64,000 nucleotides of DNA from Candidatus Minthosoma equi. Lineage in GTDB: Bacteria; Bacteroidota; Bacteroidia; Bacteroidales; Bacteroidaceae. Made by a program: the position numbers and the translations under genes. The DNA is taken from positions 1 to 64,000 of the forward strand of contig JAGHUI010000017.1 in NCBI GenBank assembly GCA_018064885.1, given 5' to 3'. Under the pieces are notes generated by a model. That model searched no databases. It had not been told where the DNA came from and saw only the letters and a list, made by a program, of their open reading frames with translations. This document shows, piece after piece, positions 43,585 through 52,084 of this stretch (the stretch's first letter is position 1; every line of letters begins with the position of its first letter).

Positions 43585-45156
43585 TTAATTTCTTGGATTA
43601 GCTTTCAATCCTGCAGTAATAACACTTTGTGGCAACTGGATTGCCCAGCGTGGGTCGTCCTTTGTCATGTGGTCAGTTACGGTTATGGTTCCATCGCTAT
43701 TGTATGTGCGGCGATAGTTCTCAATACCAAAACGCTTCATGTCGAACCAGCGGAGTCCTTCGTGAAGATTGAGCAAACGGCGAGAGTGAAGAATGGCGTG
43801 GATGAGGTTCTCCTGCAAGCCATTCTCTACCTCAAAGTCAGGATTTATTCTTTTCTTTGGTGTAGGAGCAGCAGGTTCATAATAGCTCATCTTGCCATAG
43901 GTTGTATTGACTGTTGCATCGGTTACAGCATCATGCTGACGGAAGAAAGCCTTCAGCCAAGTGTCGATATCTGCCTCAGCATGAGCATAATCCTTCATCA
44001 TAGTGTAAGCCTCAGCACGATTGAGAAGAAGCTCGTCTGTGGTGAAGGTAGGCATGATGACATGAGGAATGCCGATGTGGTTCACAGGGTCAGTATATTC
44101 AAAATACTCGGTGTATTTATCCATCACAACTTTTGCTGTATTGACATATTGTGCAATACGGAAATAGAAGTTGCGTCCTCCTAATCCCCAAAGACCAGTC
44201 GTGTTAACGGTCTCGTATGTAGAAAGATAAATGCCATGGCAGAACTTGTCTCCGAGGGCAAAGCTGCCATGAGTGCGTGCCCATTGTGAGTTATATACGC
44301 ATAGCATGAGGTTTGCCTTGTCGTCTGCACTTACAAAACCATTTGCTCGAATGCCTTGTGCTGGACTTAATGCACCTACAGTCGCCCAGTCACGAAGCAT
44401 GGTTGAAGGACGGTTTGTAAGCACCTCGGTTGCATATTTCTCAACCATCTTGTAGTTGCTCTTATCTTCCTGAACATAGTATAGATAGAAGCGTGCAGCA
44501 AAAGCGTAGGCAGCCTTCTTGTTGAAGTGGTACTTAGGAACGGTATAGATTGCGTCGTCGATGAGTGGCAGACCTTCCTTGATATCCTCTTCAATATGCT
44601 TGTAAACATCGGCAACAGAACCTCTGTCATAGCTTGCCAGAACGGTTGTCTCCAGTTCCTTCATGTATGGAATGCCCAGATCCGTCTTTGCTGTCTTAGG
44701 GCTGTATGCCTTGCAGAAAATGTTTGCAAGAATGAAATGGTTGTATGCGCGGCAAATAAGAGCTTCGCCCATCTGTGGCATCATGTCCTCAGGATTGCCC
44801 ATCTTCTCAATTCCCTGAATAACAGCATTGGCAGCTGCGATGGCACTATAGCTGGCATTCCAGAGAGCGTAAGGGCTGTCATCATCCTTGTCGGTAATGT
44901 CTTGCCAATAGTAAGCCTGCTCCTGCGTGAGGCTGTTAGAAGTCCAGTTGCCTGCAATATGGTCGGTATTGTCGCTGCTCAATTCTGCAATCTCCGCGAA
45001 TGTGGAAGTAGGGTAGGCAGAAACGAGAAGCTGAGTTATCTTCTCCTTGCTGTCAAGTTCGGTGCGGTTGTCTGGCATCTCATCAAGATACTTGTCACAA
45101 GATGCAAGCGCCAAACTTGCAAAAATGCTTATTATATATATGTGTACTCTTTTCAT
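43585..45156 (-). CDS. SusD/RagB-family nutrient-binding lipoprotein
   Basis: A 523-residue lipoprotein (lipobox LALASC, then DKYLDEMPDNRTELDSKEKITQLL). The TPR-type helical core and the C-terminal LHEGLRWFDMKRFGIENYRRTY, LNRAEAY and RWAIQLPQSVI segments are family hallmarks. It forms the lid on the SusC transporter. In combination with the metallopeptidase and the lack of glycosidases, RagB-like peptide capture is more likely than glycan capture. The start is 5 bp after the SusC stop. Confidence 0.93.
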   Translation of the reverse strand: MKRVHIYIISIFASLALASCDKYLDEMPDNRTELDSKEKITQLLVSAYPTSTFAEIAELSSDNTDHIAGNWTSNSLTQEQAYYWQDITDKDDDSPYALWNASYSAIAAANAVIQGIEKMGNPEDMMPQMGEALICRAYNHFILANIFCKAYSPKTAKTDLGIPYMKELETTVLASYDRGSVADVYKHIEEDIKEGLPLIDDAIYTVPKYHFNKKAAYAFAARFYLYYVQEDKSNYKMVEKYATEVLTNRPSTMLRDWATVGALSPAQGIRANGFVSADDKANLMLCVYNSQWARTHGSFALGDKFCHGIYLSTYETVNTTGLWGLGGRNFYFRIAQYVNTAKVVMDKYTEYFEYTDPVNHIGIPHVIMPTFTTDELLLNRAEAYTMMKDYAHAEADIDTWLKAFFRQHDAVTDATVNTTYGKMSYYEPAAPTPKKRINPDFEVENGLQENLIHAILHSRRLLNLHEGLRWFDMKRFGIENYRRTYNSDGTITVTDHMTKDDPRWAIQLPQSVITAGLKANPRN

Positions 45157-45161
45157 ATTCG

Positions 45162-48100
45162 TTAAATTCCAAGTTTAAGAGTCAATGTGAATTGTTTTGG
45201 CATTGGTGAAGCCACACCTCCAGAACGGAAGAATTCAGGGTCATTGCCTCCGAGCTTCTTGTCAGCATAGAGGAGCCAGAGGTTTGTTGCCTGCAGCTTG
45301 AGCGACATGCTGTTGATGTGGAGCGGAGTGACTATTGACTGAGGGAATTCGTATGCAAGAGACACTTCCTTCAAGCGAATGAAGTCGCCCTTGGCAATAC
45401 GTTCTGTACTATAGTTGTATGCACTATAAAGCGTTGATGTGTAGTAGTCGGAATGAACCTGACGTGCTGTAAGGATGGCAGGCACGTTGGTAATCTTCTC
45501 ATCTCCAGGCATCATCCAGCGATTCTTGAATTCGTCAGGAAGAGCAGAAAGGTCGGAGTACTTGTTTGAGAAGACAGGATCGAGACGAACCACGTTGCCA
45601 AATGAATATGTGAAGAAAAGGTTAAGGGTAAGATCCTTGTATCTCAGCACATTGCCAAATGAACCTGTTACTGTAGGATCTGCTGGGCCTTCATACTTGA
45701 GATTGCTCAAGTCCTGACTTTGGAAGTTGATTTTAGTGCCATCGCTTGTAGGCACACCATCCTGATTGATGATGATTGGCATACCCTTGTCGTTCAATCC
45801 ATTATATTTCCAAGAGAAAATGCTGCGTACAGGATAGCCTGTAAGAGCGAATCCTGAACCTTGAACAACATCCATGACTGTTGCGGACGACATGAGGTCA
45901 GAAACCTTGTTCTTGCTGTACGAGAAGATGAAGTCGGTATTCCAGCTGAAATCATTTGTCTTGATGTTGCGAGTGGAAAGAGTGAACTCAACACCATGCG
46001 ACTTCATGGCTGCAACGTTGGCAAGCTTGCGGATCTGACCGCCAACACCAGGCGTCTCAATTGCTCCGATAAGGTCGTAGTTGTTGCGAGTGTACCAGTC
46101 GAAGGAGAAATTGATGCGGTTGTAGAGGAAGCCTGATTCAAAGCCGAGGTTGAACTCATGTTTCTTCTCGTAGGTGAGCTCATCGTTGGCAAGATCCACA
46201 ATATACATACCGCTCTCCTGAATGGAAGTGAATGGACGGTAAGGACTATAGTTCATGATTACCATAGATGAGTTGCTGACAGATGATGGGCCCGGGTCGC
46301 CTGTAAGAGAATAGCTTGCCTTGAGAGAGAGGTGAGAAAGCCAATGGTCTATGTTCTCAAAGAATTTCTCATCATGAACATTCCATGCGCCAGACACGTT
46401 CCATGTAGGCAGCCAGCGTGCAGCACGGCTCTTGCCGAGACGGTTTGTACCTTCGTAGCGGAGAGTACCGTTCAGGATATAACGTGCTTTGTAGCTGTAT
46501 GTTGCATTTCCAAAGAAAGCCGCTGAACGAGAACGAGTGTTGCCGATAGAATAGTATTTGCCGCCTTGCTCAATCTGCTGTTTGAAATACTGATAGACAT
46601 AGAATGGCAACTCGCCCTGGCTGTATTGCATACCCCATCCGTTGAGGAAAGCCGAGCTGCGCACCACGTTGTCAACTTCCATGCCGGCAAAGAGGTTCGT
46701 GATGTGATCCTCGTTGAACGTCTGGTTGAAGTTGGCTGTGAATCGTGCGTTGTAGCCATTCATGTTGAAATCTGTCTTTCTGTAGATACCGCCTTGTGGA
46801 AGGATGGTGATAGGCAGATTGTATGGATGGTCAGGATCGGTATAGAGATAAGGGTTGAGGTCGCGGATTGTAGCGTCATCCATGGCACGATAAGCCATAG
46901 CCTGATTGCTCTTGTCCATGATCTTATGCTCCTGGCTTGTTGTGGCATACTTGACTGCTCCGATGGCTGAGAGCTCGAGCGCGCTGATAGGGCGGTACTT
47001 GATTTCTGCTTGGAACTTCATGTCAGCAACATTGATGTCCATGTAGTTGTTGCTCAGCTCATGGTGAATGTTGAAATCAGCATAATCACGAGTGTAGTAC
47101 TCATTTGGATCAAGCGTGCGAGATGAGTTGAGAGCGTAAGAGTAAGGGTTGATGTCAAAGTCACGCTTCACGACTCCGCTTACAGGATCGGCACTCTGGC
47201 TCAATGTGCCAGGAGCTTTCTGCTTGCGGTAAGAACCGTTTGTGATGAGGTTGACGCTCAGCTTCTGGCTCATTTTGTAGGTCACGTTCATGTTGGCTGT
47301 ATAGCGGTTCACCTTGCTTGACTCGTACCATCCTGGATCTACCATGGCGCTCAACGAACCGTAGAAGTTGAACTTTTCCGTACCGCCAGAGATGCTGACA
47401 GAATGGTTATGCTGAATGGAATTTGAGAACAGCTCGTCAAACCAGTTCGTGTTGCGGTACTCAGCTCCACGAAGATACTCACGCTCAGCAGCAGGGGTGT
47501 TTGGAAGAGCCCATGTGTGAGTCTTGCTGTCGTATGTGTTCATCAGCTTGTACATCTTGCCGAACACGCCGCTTGACGAAGCGCGGTAGGTGTCGGAGAA
47601 GTTCAGCCATCCTTTCTCGCGCATTTCAAGATACACATCCATCTGCTCCTGAGAGTTCATGATGTTGAAGTTAGAGTATGATGGCTTCAGGCGCATGGTG
47701 TATTCGCCAGTATAGGAGATTCGGGCATTTCCTGCCTTACCCTTCTTTGTCGTTACTACAATCACACCAGCCATGGCACGAGCACCATAGATACTTGTGG
47801 CAGAACCGTCCTTGAGGATCTGGAACGACTCAATATCATCTGAGTTGAGTCCTGCTATGGCACTTGAAATCAGCGTTACAGCATCGCCCGAAGAGAGCTG
47901 GTCGGCACTCACCTCGGTCACATCGTCCATGATCACGCCATCGACAACCCAGAGAGGTTTTGACGAGCCATAGATAGATGTTGCGCCACGCACTCGGATT
48001 TTTGGTGCTGTACCGAATGTGCCGCTCACGTTCTGTACCGACACACCAGCCACGCGTCCTTCCAGAGAACGGCTGATGTCGGCTACACCATTGATCTTCA

Positions 48101-48473
48101 CATCTTCAGCTGAGACCTTAGCTGTTGCACCTGTAAACAGGCGGCGATCCATGCGCTGCACACCAGTTACCACAACTTCCTGAATCGCCCCAACGTCGTC
48201 CTTCATCACCACCTTCATGTTCATGCGTGGCGTGAGCGTCTGGGTTTTCATTCCTAAATAGCTGATAGTGATCTTTTTCCCCTCAGGGACAGCGATGCTG
48301 AATGTTCCGTTGATGTCGGTAGTCGTACCAGTCTTTTCGCCTTGGGGTTGCACGGCAGCTCCAATTATCGGCTCATTATTCTCGTCGATTACCGTACCTT
48401 TGTAAACCTGCTGCGCCCATGACAGTATAGGAATACAAATGAGAACAATAGCATGAAGTAGTCTTTTACTCAT
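45162..48473 (-). CDS. SusC/RagA-family TonB-linked outer-membrane transporter
   Basis: An 1103-residue transporter. After the signal peptide (ending LSWAQ) come a carboxypeptidase-D-like plug extension (TVIDENNEPIIGAAVQPQGEKTG...DINGTFSIAVPEGKKITISYLGMKTQ), a TonB-box-like stretch (IQEVVVTG), the plug domain with IRVRGATSIYGSSKPLWVVDGVIMDD and SFQILKDGSATSIYGARAMAGVIVVTTKKG, then the barrel ending LTLKLGI. It lacks the N-terminal STN domain, so control by an anti-sigma factor is unlikely. First gene of a six-gene operon with its own promoter. Confidence 0.95.
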   Translation of the reverse strand: MSKRLLHAIVLICIPILSWAQQVYKGTVIDENNEPIIGAAVQPQGEKTGTTTDINGTFSIAVPEGKKITISYLGMKTQTLTPRMNMKVVMKDDVGAIQEVVVTGVQRMDRRLFTGATAKVSAEDVKINGVADISRSLEGRVAGVSVQNVSGTFGTAPKIRVRGATSIYGSSKPLWVVDGVIMDDVTEVSADQLSSGDAVTLISSAIAGLNSDDIESFQILKDGSATSIYGARAMAGVIVVTTKKGKAGNARISYTGEYTMRLKPSYSNFNIMNSQEQMDVYLEMREKGWLNFSDTYRASSSGVFGKMYKLMNTYDSKTHTWALPNTPAAEREYLRGAEYRNTNWFDELFSNSIQHNHSVSISGGTEKFNFYGSLSAMVDPGWYESSKVNRYTANMNVTYKMSQKLSVNLITNGSYRKQKAPGTLSQSADPVSGVVKRDFDINPYSYALNSSRTLDPNEYYTRDYADFNIHHELSNNYMDINVADMKFQAEIKYRPISALELSAIGAVKYATTSQEHKIMDKSNQAMAYRAMDDATIRDLNPYLYTDPDHPYNLPITILPQGGIYRKTDFNMNGYNARFTANFNQTFNEDHITNLFAGMEVDNVVRSSAFLNGWGMQYSQGELPFYVYQYFKQQIEQGGKYYSIGNTRSRSAAFFGNATYSYKARYILNGTLRYEGTNRLGKSRAARWLPTWNVSGAWNVHDEKFFENIDHWLSHLSLKASYSLTGDPGPSSVSNSSMVIMNYSPYRPFTSIQESGMYIVDLANDELTYEKKHEFNLGFESGFLYNRINFSFDWYTRNNYDLIGAIETPGVGGQIRKLANVAAMKSHGVEFTLSTRNIKTNDFSWNTDFIFSYSKNKVSDLMSSATVMDVVQGSGFALTGYPVRSIFSWKYNGLNDKGMPIIINQDGVPTSDGTKINFQSQDLSNLKYEGPADPTVTGSFGNVLRYKDLTLNLFFTYSFGNVVRLDPVFSNKYSDLSALPDEFKNRWMMPGDEKITNVPAILTARQVHSDYYTSTLYSAYNYSTERIAKGDFIRLKEVSLAYEFPQSIVTPLHINSMSLKLQATNLWLLYADKKLGGNDPEFFRSGGVASPMPKQFTLTLKLGI

Positions 48474-48565
48474 GTTAGTTTATTGATGAAATTATTGAAT
48501 TGTTTATATCGTATTATTTTTTGTTCCGAATTGACATATTGTCAGTTGTTTATGCAAAAACGGTG

Positions 48566-48573
48566 CAAAATTA
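48566..48573 (-). promoter_or_regulatory. TAnnTTTG element of the SusCD operon
   Basis: CAAAATTA reads TAATTTTG on the - strand, about 93 bp upstream of the SusC ATG, leaving a leader of about 85 nt. It faces away from the + strand promoter at 48670. Confidence 0.65.
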
Positions 48574-48669
48574 ATGTTTATTGTTGACATTTTTACTTAA
48601 AATGTTGGAAAATTATTTATTTTTGTTATTTTTTCTTTTGATTCAAGTCAAATATAAAATAAAAATATC

Positions 48670-48677
48670 TAATTTTG
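48670..48677 (+). promoter_or_regulatory. TAnnTTTG element of the DUF4465 gene
   Basis: TAATTTTG followed by GCACCCC, 59 bp before the ATG at 48737. Confidence 0.6.
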
Positions 48678-48736
48678 CACCCCGAAATCAAAAACAAACA
48701 AGTTAACTAACATAAACATTAAAAAAAACTCAAAAC

Positions 48737-49615
48737 ATGAAGAAACTTTTACTCGCAATTGTTGCAGTTGCAGCTTCATTCAGCGCAAATGCACAGGTAT
48801 CTGATTTCGAGAACATCACTCTCGACGAAGGCGTTAGCTATTGGAATGGCATTTCTCTTGGCGATGGCGTAGATTACAGCGCTACAGTATCTTACAAGTC
48901 AGGTTCATGCTACTTCCCAATGTCAACATCTGTTTCTTGGGGCTATGGCAACCCATCTGGCTTCATCGTATCAAAGGCATCTACCGACGACACATTTGCT
49001 CCTGAGGCTCCATTCGCAAGCATCACACGCAAGGGAGCCAACGGTTCTGCTCAGTATGTAGCTTGCACAATCGACCCATCTGTTGCTGCTCCACGCGTGC
49101 AGATTGGCGACAGCTACGATGAGGCAAAGCCTGTTACTGGCTGCTACATCACTTGTACTGTTGACCTTCCATACTACCTTGAGAATGGTCGCGGCTTCCT
49201 CGATCGCAACGCTTACACAACAGGCGACTGGCTTGGCGTGAAGGCTACTGGCTATGACGGCGAGGGCAACGAGACAGGTTCTGCCCTCATCTACCTCGCT
49301 GACTATCGTGATGCTGAGGTAGCTCAGAAGTGGCTTACAGAGTGGACATGGTTCGACCTCTCAGCTCTTGGTGCTGTAAAGGAGGTAGAGTTCAAGCTCG
49401 TTGCAAGCGAGAATCACGTTCGCGCTTTCAATCAGCAGGTTCTCACAACAGCAAGCTTCTGCATGGACGACTTCAACGGCGAGACTCCATCAGGAATCAA
49501 GGCTATCAACTTCGACGAGAAGGAATCTGTAGCTTACTCAACAAGTGGCGTTGCTGTTTCTGACGATGCAAAGGGTATCGTAATCAAGAACGGCAAGAAG
49601 TATTACAACAAGTAA
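48737..49615 (+). CDS. DUF4465 surface protein with short T9SS-like tail
   Basis: A 292-residue exported protein (signal MKKLLLAIVAVAASFSANAQ). Residues 25-245 are DUF4465 (DFENITLDEGVSYWNGISLGDG, FPMSTSVSWGYGNPSGFIVS, TEWTWFDLSALGAVKEVEFKL, CMDDFNGE), a jelly-roll-like family often carried as an extracellular binding module; some members bind corrinoids or are co-regulated with TonB receptors. The C-terminus (STSGVAVSDDAKGIVIKNGKKYYNK) is a short sorting tail shared almost identically with the protein at 61553. Codon use is strongly biased, as in the 1320-residue protein. Confidence 0.85.
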   Translation: MKKLLLAIVAVAASFSANAQVSDFENITLDEGVSYWNGISLGDGVDYSATVSYKSGSCYFPMSTSVSWGYGNPSGFIVSKASTDDTFAPEAPFASITRKGANGSAQYVACTIDPSVAAPRVQIGDSYDEAKPVTGCYITCTVDLPYYLENGRGFLDRNAYTTGDWLGVKATGYDGEGNETGSALIYLADYRDAEVAQKWLTEWTWFDLSALGAVKEVEFKLVASENHVRAFNQQVLTTASFCMDDFNGETPSGIKAINFDEKESVAYSTSGVAVSDDAKGIVIKNGKKYYNK

Positions 49616-49650
49616 GAAAAAGGCGATTTTCGCCTGAACGGATAAACAGC

Positions 49651-49686
49651 AAAAAGAGGATGTGATGCATTTCACGTCCTCTTTTT
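49651..49686. terminator. Bidirectional terminator
   Basis: AAAAAGAGGA-tGTGA-TGCAT-TTCACg-TCCTCTTTTT forms a stem of about 15 bp with A and T tracts on both sides, between the convergent DUF4465 and HU-like genes. Confidence 0.88.
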
Positions 49687-49698
49687 CTTTTGATGCGG

Positions 49699-50100
49699 TT
49701 AGCCCTCAACGTCAAGGCTGTCGTAGCCCTTGATGTTCTGCTCGGCGATGCACTCCTTGAGTCCCTTGCCTGGGATGAACTGGATCACCTTGCGAGTTAC
49801 GGTCTCAGCTGTTGCCTCCTCAGATGTCTTGGTACACTTGGAGCGGAACTTCGGATTGAGCGAACCAAGTACGCCGATGCGTACTGGATGACCGATGCTG
49901 ATGTAGTGGATCAGACGGTTCTCAAGCGAGAGAATGACAGAGTGTGTCTGAGCTGGATTCACTCCACATGACTGAGAAATCTCGTCAATGAGCTCGTCTG
50001 TGGAAACCTGTGGGAGAATCACCTGCTGAGCCTTGAAAACTGTTGGCTTGCCCTCCTGAAAATTGAGGCGCATCTTTGCCTTGCGATAAATAAATGCCAT
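49699..50100 (-). CDS. HU-like (HU-HIG) DNA-binding protein
   Basis: A 133-residue member of the Bacteroidales HU-related family: MAFIYRKAKMRLNFQEGKPTVFKAQQV at the N-terminus, the HU-type helices (TDELIDEISQSCGVNPAQTHSVILSLENRLIHYISIGHPVRIGVLGSLNPKF) and a basic C-terminus (VIQFIPGKGLKE). These proteins typically sit beside DUF4248, primase and DUF3987 genes as here. Probably binds DNA as a dimer; exact job unknown. Confidence 0.8.
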   Translation of the reverse strand: MAFIYRKAKMRLNFQEGKPTVFKAQQVILPQVSTDELIDEISQSCGVNPAQTHSVILSLENRLIHYISIGHPVRIGVLGSLNPKFRSKCTKTSEEATAETVTRKVIQFIPGKGLKECIAEQNIKGYDSLDVEG

Positions 50101-50181
50101 AATTGAATAAATGTTTTAATAGTTAAACGAAAATAAGTAATTAACACAAACGGCCGTTATATCTTGTTGTCGAAAGGTGCG

Positions 50182-50649
50182 TTATTCACCTTGACTGATA
50201 ATTTCATTCTTGACAATCAATCTGAACTCTTCCAGATAGTTATCGTATATGATTTTTGTGAAATCTTCCTTGGCTTTCTCAAGGTCGGTAAGCTTTCTGT
50301 ACTTCGGTTCGGACGATGTGCCGTAGCCTATGGAAAGCTTCTTGACGGAGCATTGGCGCTTCGGATCGGTGTTCACATAGATGATGAATCCGCGTCGGGT
50401 AGGCTCCCTTGTGGTGCGCAGGCAAACAGGGTTGCCCGATGTGCTGGTCGTGGTCAGCTGATACTCTCCTGTGCCAAGACATCCGAGCGACGAACCAATA
50501 ACTTTCTCATTCTTGGAATAGTTGTAGAATCGACATTCCCTTGCCTCTCCATCGAAGAGCACCATGCCCGTCTGGTCGTTCTCTATCGTGAGACGGCTCT
50601 TGGTGATGTTAGGGCTGCCATAATAGCGAGTGAGGTGTAGAATAATCAT
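50182..50649 (-). CDS. Hypothetical cassette protein (possibly DUF5675-like)
   Basis: A 155-residue protein from the ATG at 50649; the 20 residues before it in the same frame are unlike the rest and are excluded. It starts MIILHLTRYYGSPNITKSRLTIEND and contains LGTGEYQLTTTSTSGNPVCLRTTREPTRRGFIIYVNTDPK, a layout resembling DUF5675 proteins, which resemble peptidoglycan L,D-transpeptidase-like phage proteins, but the match is weak. The C-terminal 40 residues are a charged helix. It lies between the HU-like and DUF4248 genes of the cassette. Confidence 0.5.
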   Translation of the reverse strand: MIILHLTRYYGSPNITKSRLTIENDQTGMVLFDGEARECRFYNYSKNEKVIGSSLGCLGTGEYQLTTTSTSGNPVCLRTTREPTRRGFIIYVNTDPKRQCSVKKLSIGYGTSSEPKYRKLTDLEKAKEDFTKIIYDNYLEEFRLIVKNEIISQGE

Positions 50650-50722
50650 TTTTGCGAATAGTTTTTTGTTGTTAATAGCGTTGTTGTGGAGAAGGGTAGT
50701 GACCGTCAATTTTGTGCCGTCA

Positions 50723-50791
50723 CGCCTTGTTCCGTTCTGGGCAAACGCCTTGTTCCGTTGTAGGCAAACAGAGCGTTCCGTTCAAGGCTCA
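50723..50791. repeat. 23-bp tandem repeat, three units
   Basis: 50723-50745 and 50746-50768 share CGCCTTGTTCCGTT-T-GGCAAA with two differences; 50769-50791 is a degenerate third unit (CGTTCCGTTCAAGGC). Same period as at 34071-34139. Confidence 0.7.
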
Positions 50792-50928
50792 CGCATCCGT
50801 CTCACATTGGTTCAAGGCACAAATCCCATCCCTTTTGTTTTGCGATACAAAGTTACGACATTCGCCACCGCCACTTGGACGATGGCGAACGATATCGTGC
50901 GATAGCGGAACATTTTCTTAAGAAAGTT

Positions 50929-51147
50929 TTACGGCTCTCCTAAATGCTCCACAATCATGCGGATTTGGCGAGGTGTGAACCCTTTCGAGCTCTTCTCGTA
51001 TCCTGCCGTTTCCAACTGCCCAAGCAGAGGAGTGCAGCGGTAGATCCATGCCATAAGATGGTTGACAGCGGTATGAGGATTGCTGTCTGGGAAATACATC
51101 AAGGCAAGTTCCTTTTTTGTGTATGGTCTTATCTTGAATTCTGTCAT
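50929..51147 (-). CDS. DUF4248 protein
   Basis: A 72-residue protein with the DUF4248 pattern: FKIRPYTKKELALMYFPDSNPHTAVNHLMAWIYRCTPLLGQLETAGYEKSSKGFTPRQIRMIVEHLGEP. The fold looks like a small winged helix. Conserved neighbour of HU-like, primase and DUF3987 genes in Bacteroidales; function unknown. It ends the primase-side operon, 2 bp after the primase stop. Confidence 0.85.
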   Translation of the reverse strand: MTEFKIRPYTKKELALMYFPDSNPHTAVNHLMAWIYRCTPLLGQLETAGYEKSSKGFTPRQIRMIVEHLGEP

Positions 51148-51149
51148 GT

Positions 51150-52076
51150 CTATTGAGATTTAAGTTGAACGTAATAGTCAGAGAAGTCCTTGCAATCCAC
51201 AGGCAACTGATGATGCTGAAGGTCAGGAAGTATCTCTTTCAGTTGAAGGAAAAGCCGTTCGCCAGGAGCATCCTTATCGGGGTACATGTTCCATTTCAAC
51301 AATAACGATGACGATAACGATGAAAGCAATTCCTTATCCTTAGGCGAAAGAAGCGTAGCTGAAGGTATGGCAATTGCCTTTCTTCCAGAACTCAACAAAC
51401 TCCATGTGTCTGAACATCCCTCTGCAATCCAAAGCTCGTCGCCTGCCTTTAGTCGCTTCACGATTTGAAGGTTGTAGATGCTGCATTGGCTGCCGTATGG
51501 AAATTTGAACCGGGGAGATGCTCCTTTCTGTAGATTGCGGTTCTGCACTCCAATCAATTTGCCATCCACATTATAGTATGGAATCTGCAACCAATTCACT
51601 CCGTTGCGGTCACGCCATGATGACACTCTGCACCAACTGATGACACGAGGGTCAAGGCGACGCTCATCAAACAAGAACTTACGTGCCTCGTCCGATAACC
51701 AAGGGCGAAGGAAGAAACCCTCATAACGGCTGGCATCAAACGTTTTCGTTTCCGTAAACGCCTTTTCTGTCGTAGGCTTCCACTCGTCCAGAATGACATT
51801 GTGGGAATCTGCAAGCCACTTGCAAGCCTCCTTGAAGGAGCCCCCTCCCGACCTCCCCCCATAGGGGAGGAGTCGTATAGCCAAGTCGATAGTGCCGCCA
51901 TGAGCACCACACACGAAACATCGGAACGTGTTATTTCTCGTGCAGAACGAAAGGCTTGCGTGATGATCGTCATGGAATGGGCAAAGACTCTTATGCATTT
52001 TCACTCGCAATCCGAGTCGCTCTGCGACACCCTCAATGGGAAGGTCGCGGAGCTTTTGTAGTTCGTACTTATCCAT
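51150..52076 (-). CDS. CHC2 zinc-finger/Toprim DNA primase-like protein
   Basis: A 308-residue primase-related protein. The CHC2 zinc site is Cys32, His35, Cys53 and Cys56 (LCPFHDDHHASLSF, FRCFVCGAHGGTIDLAIRL). The Toprim domain follows (DELWIAEGCSDTWSL with the Glu, and MYPDKDAPGERLF with the Asp). An in-frame copy of the hairpin repeat adds LLPYGGRSGGGS (about residues 69-80) between IDLAIR and FKEACKWLAD. It sits 8 bp after the DUF3987-type gene; probably provides priming for the cassette or an associated element. Confidence 0.85.
   Translation of the reverse strand: MDKYELQKLRDLPIEGVAERLGLRVKMHKSLCPFHDDHHASLSFCTRNNTFRCFVCGAHGGTIDLAIRLLPYGGRSGGGSFKEACKWLADSHNVILDEWKPTTEKAFTETKTFDASRYEGFFLRPWLSDEARKFLFDERRLDPRVISWCRVSSWRDRNGVNWLQIPYYNVDGKLIGVQNRNLQKGASPRFKFPYGSQCSIYNLQIVKRLKAGDELWIAEGCSDTWSLLSSGRKAIAIPSATLLSPKDKELLSSLSSSLLLKWNMYPDKDAPGERLFLQLKEILPDLQHHQLPVDCKDFSDYYVQLKSQ
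51838..51872. repeat. G/C-rich hairpin repeat, copy 2 (inside the primase gene)
   Basis: GAGCCCCCTCCCGA then CCTCCCC-CCATA-GGGGAGG: a 7-bp hairpin with the same preceding pyrimidine block as the copies at 34437 and 61636. Read through on the - strand without disturbing the frame. Confidence 0.75.
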
Positions 52077-52084
52077 GCCGATCG

